Of a stretch of DNA of 64,000 nucleotides, positions 36,750 to 46,383 are shown in pieces. The notes beneath the pieces were generated by a model. That model searched no databases and had not been told where the DNA came from. It was given only the letters and a program-made list of their open reading frames with translations. This DNA is from Alteromonas sp. ALT199 (GTDB lineage Bacteria > Pseudomonadota > Gammaproteobacteria > Enterobacterales > Alteromonadaceae). How positions within the stretch are numbered: the first letter of the stretch is position 1; each line of letters opens with the position of its first letter. The position numbers and the translations under genes were made by a program. The stretch spans positions 26,390 to 90,389 of the forward strand of contig NZ_JAHHDX010000010.1 in the NCBI RefSeq assembly GCF_018619335.1. Direction: 5' to 3'.

Positions 36750-36771
36750 ATGCTTTACGCGAACATAGTAC

Positions 36772-38121
36772 TTACTCAAACAACGTCGAGTGAAGCTTAC
36801 GAACAATCACATCACTGTCTGTCTCGTTAACCAGAAACGATAAGTTGTGCGGATTAGCGCCAAAGCAAATCATGCGAAGGTTAAAATCTGATACCGCAGA
36901 GAGAATTTTGCTTGAAACACCAATAGCCGTTTGCATGTTGTTACCTACAACGGTGACAAGGTCGTAGCCTTTTTCTACTTTCACGTCACAGATGGTTTCA
37001 AGCTCGGCAATGGTCTCTTTATTCAAACGCTGAGCTACAGAGTTCGCTGGGTTATCAAGAGTAAAGGATACGGAGATTTCCGATGTAGTTACCAAATCTA
37101 CGCTGAGTTTGTGCTTAGCGATAATGGCAAACACCTGCTGAAGGAAACCTTGCGCGTACATCATCTTCGGTGTTTTTACTGTTACCATTACTTGCTCTTT
37201 ACGACGAGTAATAGCACGGTACGGAGGTTCATGCTCGCAATCTCTTACAATCCACGTACCACCCTTTTCAGGCTCTTTGCTTGAACCTACAAACACTTTA
37301 ATGTTTTTACGTAGTGCAGGCTCCATGGTTGCAGGATGTAGCACCTTGGCACCGAAGGTCGCCATTTCCGCCGCTTCTTCAAAACTAAGTTCAGGCAACG
37401 GATGCGCAGCGGGTGTTATACGCGGATCGGTTGTATATACACCGGTTACATCAGTCCAAATCTCACACGCTTCTGCATCAAGAGCTTCTGCAAGCAGTGC
37501 CGCGGTAAAGTCAGAGCCACCACGTCCTAGCGTAGTAGTACGGCCTTCTTCGTCGGCGCCGACGAAACCTTGAGTAACGACTATGGCCTCTTTAATTTCT
37601 GGCGCGAGCAGCTGTTTAGCAAGTTTTTCAATTTCTTCGATTTGAGGCGCGCCTTCACCGAATTCGCTGTCAGTGCGAAGTACTTTGCGAACATCAAAGT
37701 TCATGGTCTTCACACCCTGCTCTGCAAGCACTGAAGAGAACATCAATGACGACATCCGCTCACCCATAGAAAGCAGCTGATCTTTTAAATCGTCACGGTG
37801 AAGAATCTCTTCGTGAAATGCTAAGCTACGCATTTCTTCAAGCAAATCGTTGAGTTTAGGCTCTACCGCTTCTTTGTCATCAAGCTTATTAAGAATTGCG
37901 TGCTCTATCTTTGCGATGGCTTGGCAGGTTTCTTCAATTTGCTGTTGCGTCATTGGCGTATGCGCTAGGCTAACAAGGTGATTAGTTACCCCTGCTGAAG
38001 CACTTACTACCACAATGCGTGTTTTTTCATTACCGGCAACAATTCGGGCGCAGTTTTGCATTACTTCGTAATTCGCTACGCTAGTTCCACCGAACTTAGC
38101 TATCGATAAGGCATTTGTCAC
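36772..38121 (-). CDS. lysC: lysine-sensitive aspartokinase III
   Basis: The protein is 449 residues. It has the kinase motif AKFGGTSVANYEVM, then QGFVGADEEGRTTTLGRGGSDF, EIWTDVTGVYTTDPR and two C-terminal ACT domains (VTVKTPKM, VTVVGNNMQ). It phosphorylates aspartate, the first step to lysine, threonine and methionine. The single-function 449-residue form matches E. coli LysC. I see no lysine riboswitch in the 58-base gap upstream, so it may be co-transcribed with the DUF192 gene or have a short leader. Confidence 0.93.
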   Translation of the reverse strand: MTNALSIAKFGGTSVANYEVMQNCARIVAGNEKTRIVVVSASAGVTNHLVSLAHTPMTQQQIEETCQAIAKIEHAILNKLDDKEAVEPKLNDLLEEMRSLAFHEEILHRDDLKDQLLSMGERMSSLMFSSVLAEQGVKTMNFDVRKVLRTDSEFGEGAPQIEEIEKLAKQLLAPEIKEAIVVTQGFVGADEEGRTTTLGRGGSDFTAALLAEALDAEACEIWTDVTGVYTTDPRITPAAHPLPELSFEEAAEMATFGAKVLHPATMEPALRKNIKVFVGSSKEPEKGGTWIVRDCEHEPPYRAITRRKEQVMVTVKTPKMMYAQGFLQQVFAIIAKHKLSVDLVTTSEISVSFTLDNPANSVAQRLNKETIAELETICDVKVEKGYDLVTVVGNNMQTAIGVSSKILSAVSDFNLRMICFGANPHNLSFLVNETDSDVIVRKLHSTLFE

Positions 38122-38179
38122 TATATTTAACTCCAGAATAAAACTAGCTATTCGCTAGCAACAACCGCGGTTTGCACGG

Positions 38180-38629
38180 TTAATCAATCGTTATTTGGTC
38201 GCCTACTTTTATATTATTCTCGGCAAACCACCCTTGGTTCATTTCCAACGCGTAAAGTACCTCTTTCGATGATCCGACCGACTCCAAACTATGGGGAGTG
38301 AGAGGTTTTATATCCGTTATTACGCCATTTCTGTCGATAAATGCTACGTCTAGGGGAACAAAGGTGTTTTTCATCCACATGCCCGCAAATTTAGGGCTAG
38401 AAAACTTAAAAAACATACCGCAGTCTTCGCACAAGGCTTTGCGAAACATCAGACCCTGAGCGCGTCGTTCAAAGGTATTGGCATACTCAACTTCATAGTG
38501 CTTGCCACCTATCTCCAGTGTAATAGATTCGAAGTCCACTGAATTCAGTGACGATACAGGGTCCACCTGCGCTTTTGCACACCCTAAGGTTAATACAAGT
38601 GCAGCAACAATAAAGAAAAATTTTCCCAT
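38180..38629 (-). CDS. DUF192 family lipoprotein
   Basis: The protein is 149 residues from the ATG at 38629, supported by an AGGA sequence and by the lipobox LTLGC (Cys17) it creates. The DUF192 core has AQGLMFRK, CEDCGMFF, MWMKNTFVPLDVAFID and ALEMNQGWF. The family is exported, and its function is not established. It sits between acnB (with a terminator in between) and lysC. Confidence 0.85.
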   Translation of the reverse strand: MGKFFFIVAALVLTLGCAKAQVDPVSSLNSVDFESITLEIGGKHYEVEYANTFERRAQGLMFRKALCEDCGMFFKFSSPKFAGMWMKNTFVPLDVAFIDRNGVITDIKPLTPHSLESVGSSKEVLYALEMNQGWFAENNIKVGDQITID

Positions 38630-38650
38630 TAGACATTCCTTTTCGCCATA

Positions 38651-38685
38651 AAAAAAGCCGGTCACCACTAAGGCAACCGGCTTTG
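38651..38685 (-). terminator. rho-independent terminator after acnB
   Basis: Minus-strand AAAGCCGGT ... ACCGGCTTT with a following T7 run lies 17 bases past the acnB stop. The arms are 38655-38663 and 38677-38685. Confidence 0.8.
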
Positions 38686-38701
38686 TAGTTTATACACTAT
38701 T

Positions 38702-41313
38702 TTAAGCAACATTCAACGTTGGAATAATGCGCGCTTTAGCTTCTTCTTCCGCCTTTTTAAAGCTAGGCATTTTGTCGAAGTTTAAGTAGCGGAATACTTC
38801 TCCCGACATTGCGTTAATTTTGCTGGCGTATTCCATGTATTCTTCGGCAGTTGGAATGCGCCCCACAATGGCACCCACCGCGGCAAGCTCTGCTGAGGTT
38901 AGATACACATTGGCTCCATCACCTAAACGGTTAGGGAAGTTACGGGTTGATGTTGAAAGCACTGTGGCGCCTGCATCTACCCTTGCTTGGTTGCCCATAC
39001 ATAATGAGCAGCCCGGCATCTCGGTGCGTACGCCCACGCGACCGTAAATGTTGTAATAGCCCTCTTCCATTAGCTGAGCTTTATCCATTTTAGTTGGTGG
39101 CGACATCCATAAACGCGTGGGTAGCGTTTGTTATATTGCTCAAGCAGTTTACCGGCTGCGCGGAAGTGGCCAATGTTTGTCATGCACGAGCCAATAAAGA
39201 CTTCGTCTACCTTATCGCCAGCAACATCAGACAAGGTTTTCGCATCGTCAGGATCATTCGGGCAACATACAATCGGCTCTTTAATGTCGTTAAGGTCAAT
39301 TTCAATGACCTCGGCGTATTCGGCATCAGCGTCTGCACGCATTAACTCTGGGTTGGCCAACCATTCTTCCATTTTCTGAGCGCGGCGCTCAAGCGTACGC
39401 GGGTCGCCGTAACCTTCGTTAATCATCCAGCGAAGCATGGTAATGTTTGAACGCAGGTATTCAGCTATCGACTCTTCAGAAAGGTTGATAGTACAACCTG
39501 CCGCTGAACGCTCAGCCGATGCGTCGGATAACTCAAACGCCTGTTCTACCGTTAGGTTTTCTAACCCTTCAATTTCTAGAATACGGCCAGAGAAGGCGTT
39601 TATTTTGCCTTTTTTCTCTACCGTTAATAGCCCTTGTTTAATGCCATATAGCGGAATGGCATGTACAAGGTCACGTAAGGTAATGCCCGGCTGCATATCG
39701 CCTTTAAAGCGCACCAATATAGACTCAGGCATATCTAGGGGCATAACGCCCGTTGCTGCAGCAAACGCTACCAAACCAGAGCCCGCTGGGAATGAAATAC
39801 CCAATGGGAAACGGGTATGCGAGTCACCACCAGTCCCTACTGTGTCAGGCAACAGCATGCGGTTTAACCAGCTGTGTATAATGCCGTCCCCCGGGCGAAG
39901 TGAAACGCCGCCGCGATTCATAATGAAATCTGGTAGCGTGTGCTGGGTTTCGATGTCCACTGGCTTTGGATAAGCAGCAGTATGACAGAATGACTGCATA
40001 GTTAAATCGGCCGTAAAGCCAAGGCAAGCTAAGTCTTTAAGCTCATCACGGGTCATAGGGCCTGTAGTATCTTGCGAGCCCACGGTTGTCATTTTAGGCT
40101 CGCAGTATGTACCAGGGCGAACACCCTCAACACCACAGGCTTTGCCTACCATTTTCTGTGCTAGCGAGAAGCCTGCTCCACTGTCTTTTGGCTGTTCTGG
40201 CGTGCGGAATAAGTCGGTTGGACCCAAGCCTAATGTTTCCCGAGCTTTCTCCGTAAGACCGCGCCCAATAATCAGGTTTATACGCCCACCAGCGCGAACT
40301 TCATCCAAAATAACTTTCGACTTGTAGCTGTATTCGGCAAGTAGCTCACCGGTTTCGTGGTTAGTTATCTTGCCTTCGAATGGGTAGATATCTATCACAT
40401 CTCCCATATTCATTTTTTCCACATCAGCTTCAAAAACGAGTGCGCCCGCATCTTCCATGGTGTTAAAGAAAATAGGTGCGACTTTAGAGCCAATGCACAC
40501 ACCGCCACCACGCTTATTAGGCACGCCAGATAAATCTTCGCCAAAGAACCACAATACAGAGTTAGTGGCCGATTTACGCGACGAGCCCGTACCTACTACA
40601 TCTCCGACAAAAGCAACGGGGTAGCCCTTGCTTTTAACTTCTTCTATTTGCGTCATTGGCCCTGTAACACCTGGCTCTTCTGGCTCTAGTCCTTCACGGG
40701 GCATTTTATAAGCAGCAAGAGCGTGCAAAGGAATATCTGGACGAGACCACGCGTCAGGCGCTGGCGACAAATCATCGGTATTGGTTTCGCCTGTTACCTT
40801 AAATACCGTGTAAGTAATTTTATCGTCCATTAGTTTACGCGATGTAAACCACTCGCCTTCAGCCCAAGATTTAATAATATCAGTGGCGTATTCATTACCC
40901 GCTTTGTGCTTCTCTTCCACATCGTGATAAGCATCAAACATTAATAGCGTGTGTTTTAGCTCCTTGGCTGCCAGAGGCGCAAGTGCTTCATCGTCAAGTA
41001 GCTCTACTAATGTGACTATGTTGTAGCCACCATGCATATTGCCCAGCAATTCAACGGCTTTCTCTTTCGAGATTAGTTCACAGCTGTCTTCGCCTTTTGC
41101 GATGGCACTTAAAAACCCGGCTTTAACGTAGGCTGCTTCATCAACGCCAGGTGGCACGCGCTCTGAAAGTAGCTCTAAAAGGAATTCACCTTCACCGTCA
41201 GGCGGGCTTTTTAATAAATCGACAAGGGCTGCTACCTGTTCTGCATTAAGAGGTTTAGGGGGAATATTTTGAGCTGCACGTTCTTCAACGTGATTGCGAT
41301 AGTCTTGTAACAC
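38702..41313 (-). pseudogene. acnB: aconitate hydratase B (AcnB), single-base frameshift near the C-terminus
   Basis: Two frames together give about 870 residues that align end to end with the pattern of E. coli AcnB (865): an N-terminal helical domain (VPPGVDEAAYVKAGFL), then the swivel, VGSQDTTGPMTRDE, GGDSHTRFPLG, GSCMTNIGHFRAAG and [12 protein letters not shown] with the 4Fe-4S cysteines. The frame breaks at 39119-39121, where the minus strand reads TACCCACG. One extra C would restore [16 protein letters not shown]. The start is the GTG at 41313, after a GAGGAAGAG site, because the protein from there matches the usual N-terminus. A longer in-frame start at 41376 is less likely. This is a core TCA-cycle enzyme, so a base-calling error is a strong possibility. 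Confidence 0.85.
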
Positions 41314-41673
41314 AGTCTCTTCCTCTAAGTTAGCTTGCGCAATGGGAGTAAACGGTCTTGTACGCACTTGACGCAAGGAGTGTTTAATAAATCATCAACA
41401 GTATAACTTCACGGACTAATTTTTTAAATTTCTAGCCCCTTTTATTCGTTTATAATCGCTATTCATAACATTACTTTTGAACGATAAAAGCGATTAAAAA
41501 GTAATTGGCATGGCAAAGTAAACAATTAGGGTATGAGTAAGATATAAGGTTTTATTGCAAGAAGACAAGGAGTTAGCTTTTCGTAAACGCTCTCAATTGA
41601 AGAAAATCGTAAACGAAAGATAACATTTATCTACAGGCTCGATATAAGACTGCATCGCTAATTAGGCACAGTA

Positions 41674-42630
41674 CTATCGGGATAAATCCGAATGGGGTCT
41701 AGTGCGAAGATAGCTAGCAAATCTTGGCTTGCCGTTTTTCGTTACACCGTAAAACTTAAAGGTTACCCAGCTACCAACAGCCGGCGGCGCTTGGCGCTCT
41801 TCCTCAGAAAATCCTGTTCCTAATTTAAATTGAATGCCAGTGGATGTTTCCACAAGTAGCGAGCCCATCATGTTCCTAAACTTTCCTTTCCCTGGAAGTT
41901 GCGCCAGTACTTTCGCTTCAGCATCCTCAAACTGTTTTACCTTAAGAAGGTTGTCACTGCGTCCTGACTGGTAAAACGCATTCCCATGGTGAAGCATTAG
42001 TCCTTCTCCACCTTCTTGTGTTACTTGCTTCAGCTTTTCTTCAAGTACATCAATAGACGTAAGCTTAAATTGAGCGATAACGGCAAACGTTGGATTGAGG
42101 GTTGCCTCTACAAGGCTGTTAAGCATGTTTAGTCGACTGTCAAAAGGCTGGCCCGCTACAGGCATGTCGAAGGCCATAAACCTTACTTTATCCCAGCGTT
42201 TGCTTAACAATGCGTGCGTATCGGTCATGGTGTCGACTGTAGTTTCAGTACTAGTTAAAGGTCTGTCTACAGAGTGCGACCCAACGCTTTTTAGCTTAGA
42301 AAGTACTATGGAAGCTGTAAGTTCAAACTGCCCTCTTCCAATCCAGAGTTCACCATCAATGGTTGCCTTGGGCCAGTTAGCGGTAAACCATGTAGGCGCG
42401 AATATCTTGTGGCCATTACGGGTGCGTAACTCGGTACCGTTCCACCTTGCACGAATACCGTCTAGCTTCTCACTCACCCAATAATCAGCAACGTCAATAT
42501 CGGTTCGGCTTTGATGATCATACTGCTTGGCAAGTTGAATTCCTTTAACAATATCGAGCTTGCTCTGTGCGTATACTTGAGTAAATGGAGTAATTAAAAA
42601 CACACAAAAAACAGTCAAAATATAACGCAT
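41674..42630 (-). CDS. exported ATP-dependent DNA ligase (LigE type)
   Basis: The protein is 318 residues with a signal peptide (ending VYA-QS). It is a minimal ATP-dependent ligase with motif I EKLDGIRARW (Lys55 as the adenylated residue), motif III IDGELWIGRGQFE, motif IV EGLMLHHG and motif V NLLKVKQF-DAEAKV, followed by an OB domain. Exported ligases of this type occur in naturally competent gammaproteobacteria and Neisseria and are thought to act on DNA in the periplasm. It is in the same direction as the small lipoprotein and esterase genes upstream, with a terminator between. The 297-base gap towards acnB (41377-41673) has no visible gene. Confidence 0.88.
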   Translation of the reverse strand: MRYILTVFCVFLITPFTQVYAQSKLDIVKGIQLAKQYDHQSRTDIDVADYWVSEKLDGIRARWNGTELRTRNGHKIFAPTWFTANWPKATIDGELWIGRGQFELTASIVLSKLKSVGSHSVDRPLTSTETTVDTMTDTHALLSKRWDKVRFMAFDMPVAGQPFDSRLNMLNSLVEATLNPTFAVIAQFKLTSIDVLEEKLKQVTQEGGEGLMLHHGNAFYQSGRSDNLLKVKQFEDAEAKVLAQLPGKGKFRNMMGSLLVETSTGIQFKLGTGFSEEERQAPPAVGSWVTFKFYGVTKNGKPRFASYLRTRPHSDLSR

Positions 42631-42694
42631 TGGCTCTTTCCATAAGTTGTTAAATGCAGCCCGTTCAAGCCATTAGAAAGAGACTAAAACGACA

Positions 42695-42722
42695 AAGGCA
42701 GAGTAAATTACTCTGCCTTCGG
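42695..42722 (-). terminator. terminator after the small lipoprotein gene
   Basis: AAGGCAGAGT-AAATT-ACTCTGCCTT forms a 10-bp stem at 42695-42719, downstream of the minus-strand lipoprotein. The T-run beyond it is interrupted. Confidence 0.55.
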
Positions 42723-42766
42723 TCTTTTTGTAACTGTACGTAGGAAGGTTTTTTCGTATCGCAGCC

Positions 42767-43051
42767 TTAGTCAGTAATAATATCAATAACAGAGATAAGC
42801 ACATCTTCAGCAAAGGCTTCGCCTACCGTCTTTTCTTTATCGCGGCGCAATTGGTAAGTTTCCAAGCAGGCATTAAGCTGCGCATCAGCAGTGTTCACTC
42901 CGTGAACATCTGCACTATTTGCTTGCTCAATACAGTGATCGGTTTGCCCTGTTGTAACGGTACTGCACCCACTCATTCCCACGGTAATACCAGCCATAAC
43001 AACTACAGTGGCGATCCAATTTAAATGTGTGAATTTGATTTTGTTTTTCAA
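42767..43051 (-). CDS. small lipoprotein
   Basis: The protein is 94 residues from a TTG start. It has a hydrophobic signal and the lipobox GMSGC (Cys29). The mature part carries two further Cys (CIEQA, CLETY) that could form a disulfide, and ends in a hydrophobic/acidic tail. No family is recognised. It starts seven bases after the esterase stop and is probably in the same transcript. Confidence 0.6.
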   Translation of the reverse strand: MKNKIKFTHLNWIATVVVMAGITVGMSGCSTVTTGQTDHCIEQANSADVHGVNTADAQLNACLETYQLRRDKEKTVGEAFAEDVLISVIDIITD

Positions 43052-43057
43052 GGTACA

Positions 43058-44239
43058 TTATTCCTTTAATAGAGACTGCAAACGCTTTTGTCTATCTGTA
43101 TATACTTGGTAACCATCGTGCTGCGGTGTCGAAAGCTCCAATGCCTTGTTTACACTCTCAAGTGCTTTTTTATACTCACCCATTTGCTCGTAACCATACG
43201 CTATGCCGTTATACGGGTCAGGCATTTCGGGGTACTTAGCTATATCGTGCTTAAACAACTCAATAGCCTTGTCGTAATTTTCAGAACGCACATAATGATA
43301 ACCTAATTCTCGAATTACCCATTCAGGTGCCTCTAATTTTTCCCCGCGTTGCTTTGAAACGCGCTCGTAATATTTGCCAATGCTTTGAATATCACCATTA
43401 AACTGTTCAGGCCTTAAATAAGCTGACAAGAACAGGTTGTGATAAGCACTAAAAATAGACGCTGCCGTAACCAAGTTGTGCCGAACACCGGCATAGGCAT
43501 CATTTACCCACCTCAAACCAGCAGGTTGGTTTGCCCGCATACCCAAAATCATATCATCATAGTAGGGTCGCATTGGCACCGGTTCGTTGCCTATAGACGT
43601 ATAGATATAGTGATCCAATTGGCTGGACGATTTGAAAAACGCAACCGTTCTTTTTGCCGGCGCGCCATAGTTCCACCACACCGCAGGACTATAGGCAATC
43701 ACAGCCTTAAAAAGCTCAGGATGTTGAGTGAGCGCATACAACCCGAATACACCACCAGCGGATCCCCCGGCTATCACCCGAAAATCATGCACCCGGTATT
43801 TATTCTCGACCATTGGGATAAGTTCAGTGGTTATAAAAGACAAAAAGTTTGCCCCGCCCCCGCCATAACCTACAGGCCCGTTTGGGTCTTCATTTGCAGT
43901 AGGGAAAAGATCTCGAAAACGGTCAGTATTTTCAATGGCGACTATAATTACTTCCGGCGCAGCATTTTCAGATTGAAGTGATTCAAGTACCGCATTCATT
44001 AAAGGTAGATTAACCGCACCATCTAGCCGATAAATTACAGGGTATTTTTTGTCAGGGTTTTCGGCATACCCTTTAGGAAGCTGAACAACGACTTCTCGTT
44101 CTTCCTTTAACACTTTAGATTGAAACTTCTCTACTTTCAGTTCGTAACGCTGACTGTCCCTACCTGTTTCGCTGTCAACCGGAAAACTCGGCAAAGCAAG
44201 AAATAGCAGAGCAATAATAGTATGTATTTGTGACTTCAA
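43058..44239 (-). CDS. exported esterase (enterochelin/Fes-type) with C-terminal TPR
   Basis: The protein is 393 residues from a TTG start preceded by AAGGGA. It has a signal peptide, then an alpha/beta-hydrolase esterase domain of the PF00756 type (YPVIYRLDGAVNLP, AGGSAGGVFGLYAL with the nucleophile Ser in GGSAGG). The last 100 residues form TPR-like helices (ELGYHYVRSENYDKAIELFKHD, AYGYEQMGEYKKALESVNKALEL). Such esterases act on small esters or siderophores in the periplasm. The TPR tail suggests a protein partner. The substrate is unknown. Confidence 0.8.
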   Translation of the reverse strand: MKSQIHTIIALLFLALPSFPVDSETGRDSQRYELKVEKFQSKVLKEEREVVVQLPKGYAENPDKKYPVIYRLDGAVNLPLMNAVLESLQSENAAPEVIIVAIENTDRFRDLFPTANEDPNGPVGYGGGGANFLSFITTELIPMVENKYRVHDFRVIAGGSAGGVFGLYALTQHPELFKAVIAYSPAVWWNYGAPAKRTVAFFKSSSQLDHYIYTSIGNEPVPMRPYYDDMILGMRANQPAGLRWVNDAYAGVRHNLVTAASIFSAYHNLFLSAYLRPEQFNGDIQSIGKYYERVSKQRGEKLEAPEWVIRELGYHYVRSENYDKAIELFKHDIAKYPEMPDPYNGIAYGYEQMGEYKKALESVNKALELSTPQHDGYQVYTDRQKRLQSLLKE

Positions 44240-44375
44240 ATTTAAATCCCTTTATAAGACGCTTTGCTTTTCGTAGTAAAGCTATTTACCTAACAGGGCA
44301 AAGCGCATTTTTATTTACCTACAACAAAAAGTTATTCGGACTATTGACACTTCCATGTTCACACTACTCTGTTTA

Positions 44376-46076
44376 TCACCCTTCGGCAATAAGGGGGATC
44401 TCTGTAGACTTCCCTCCGCTCAAATATTTATTCAGCTCAGCGTGTAGTTCCGCTTTGTTGATAGGTTTTGTAAGATATCCATTCATACCAGCCGCTAACG
44501 CTTTGTCTATTTCCTCAGCAACCACTGCGGCAGTAAACGCGATAATTGGAATAGTTGTATTTACTTCTCGCAACGCTAGAGCAGCTTCAGAGCCGTCCAT
44601 CTCAGGCATATGTAAGTCCATCAAGATAAGATCGAAATGCTGCTTCTGTGCAAGCTTTACTGCCTCTTTGCCGTTATTAGCAAGGACCACTTTCAGTCCT
44701 GTATCTTCTAACAACGATTTTGCTACGACTTGGTTAATGTCGTTATCTTCTGCAACCAGAACAGTAAGGTTTGAAAACGACGGCGTGCTGCCCTGCTCTT
44801 CAACGCCAATTACACTATCTACAATTTCAAACGGTAGCTCGAAATAAAATTCGCTCCCCTGACCTACCTCGCTTTTCAGATAAACTGTGCCGCCCATAGC
44901 TTCAACCAAGCTTTTTACTATCTGTAAACCAAGTCCCGTCCCCCCGTGCATTCGATTAATGCTGCTGTTGGCTTGGATAAATGCATCGAATACGCGCTCT
45001 TGTTCAGAGGCATCGATCCCTTCCCCAGTATCCTTAACTGAAAATCTGACAAATTGATGGGTCTTTGAAGCTTCACCTTTCGATAACCCTAATGTGACAC
45101 TGCCCTGATGCGTAAACTTTATCGCATTGCTCACTAGGTTGTTTAACACTTGAGAAAGGCGCGTTGCGTCTCCTGCAACACAGGTATTTAATGTTTTATC
45201 TACTTCTATTCTCAGTGAAAGACCTTTATTTCGCGCCAATTGCACATAAAACGCTACGCAATCTTTAGCAGTACTTTTTAGGTCAAAGGGAATGATCTCC
45301 AGCGCAAGTTTTCCAGCATTGAGTTTAGAAAGATCCAATATGTCATTTAGAATACGATTCAATAATTGTCCGGAACGCTGAATATTTTTTAGATTGGGCC
45401 GTGCACTTTCCGAAATATCATGAGAAAGCACCACATCGGTCAGTCCCAAAATACCGTTTAATGGCGTGCGAATCTCGTGTGACATAGTGGCGAGGAACCG
45501 CGATTGTGCAGCCGACGCTTGCTTTTCGCTCTCAAGCGCCTTGTTTAGCTTAAGGGTTTTGTTTTTACTCTCTATAAGGGCTTTCTCTAATTGGCTCGCT
45601 AGAGCATAGATAAGAACAGATACAACGAGGTTGGTCACACAAAGCCTTAACCAAAGGCCTTTGTCATAACCCCCTTCGTAAAGCGGCACAAGGAAAGTAC
45701 AGCACGCGAGTACAACCATTGCACTTACTCGCCAGCCATTGGAAAGCAGCAATATGGGGAAGATAGTAGCAATTGGAACTAAAGTAGCAGGCATGATCCC
45801 GTTACTCAATACAAGGTAAGGAGCGACGGGGATCGTGAGCACTGCCCACAATTTGGTTAATACATCTTGATATTTAGGAAATGTTATTCCTGCAATAGAT
45901 ATTGCACACCACGACAGACCGAAAAACGACGCCACATAAACATTCGGTGGTTGCGCAATGGTGATTACCGCTAAAATAAGTAACGAAAAAAACAGAAGAA
46001 TTTTAAAGCCTGCGCGTCGTAGGGCGGAGGTTATCTCATCAAATGACTCTTGCTTTAAAATTTGCAGCTTAGACAT
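44376..46076 (-). CDS. membrane hybrid sensor histidine kinase
   Basis: The protein is 566 residues from the ATG at 46076; an upstream in-frame extension to 46196 is not credible. An N-terminal region of about six membrane helices (residues 20-190) is followed by a coiled coil, HisKA (FLATMSHEIRTPLNGILG), HATPase (NNLVSNAIKFTHQG, DTGEGID, GGTGLGLQI) and a C-terminal receiver (VLVAEDNDINQVVAKSL, DLILMDLHMPEMDG, AFTAAV, LTKPI). The signal is unknown. No separate response regulator is adjacent, so output probably passes through a distant HPt protein. Confidence 0.9.
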   Translation of the reverse strand: MSKLQILKQESFDEITSALRRAGFKILLFFSLLILAVITIAQPPNVYVASFFGLSWCAISIAGITFPKYQDVLTKLWAVLTIPVAPYLVLSNGIMPATLVPIATIFPILLLSNGWRVSAMVVLACCTFLVPLYEGGYDKGLWLRLCVTNLVVSVLIYALASQLEKALIESKNKTLKLNKALESEKQASAAQSRFLATMSHEIRTPLNGILGLTDVVLSHDISESARPNLKNIQRSGQLLNRILNDILDLSKLNAGKLALEIIPFDLKSTAKDCVAFYVQLARNKGLSLRIEVDKTLNTCVAGDATRLSQVLNNLVSNAIKFTHQGSVTLGLSKGEASKTHQFVRFSVKDTGEGIDASEQERVFDAFIQANSSINRMHGGTGLGLQIVKSLVEAMGGTVYLKSEVGQGSEFYFELPFEIVDSVIGVEEQGSTPSFSNLTVLVAEDNDINQVVAKSLLEDTGLKVVLANNGKEAVKLAQKQHFDLILMDLHMPEMDGSEAALALREVNTTIPIIAFTAAVVAEEIDKALAAGMNGYLTKPINKAELHAELNKYLSGGKSTEIPLIAEG

Positions 46077-46383
46077 AAAGCATTTTTTTAGTAATAAACT
46101 AACTGATAACTCAGTATAAGTATTAAACGTTAATTCTGGCCAGTAATAAATTAACCCACGCCGCTTACCAAACAATGAATATTTCATCGGATACACGACG
46201 CGATGTGTCTTTTATAAATTAGCTTTTAATGTCTAATATTTTATAACGTGCTTATTCCTTGTTGGCCCGAACTTTGCCAATACATTGCATGAAACCGGAT
46301 CAATAGTAATCCGTTGGCTCTAAACACGTTTCCCCCCATTAGTTGCACTTCAATAGTGCAAGAATAAATTAAATAAGGTCAAT
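46077..46383. other. divergent intergenic region
   Basis: This 307-base region separates the divergent histidine kinase and nucleosidase genes and must contain both promoters. GGAT and ATCC half-sites flank 46300, but I see no clear operator or RNA. Confidence 0.4.

Noticed and set aside
39070..39127. Programmed -1 ribosomal frameshift as an explanation for the acnB break
   Set aside because: The site reads CGC-TAC-CCA, which is not a slippery heptamer, and acnB genes are normally in one frame. A lost base is simpler.
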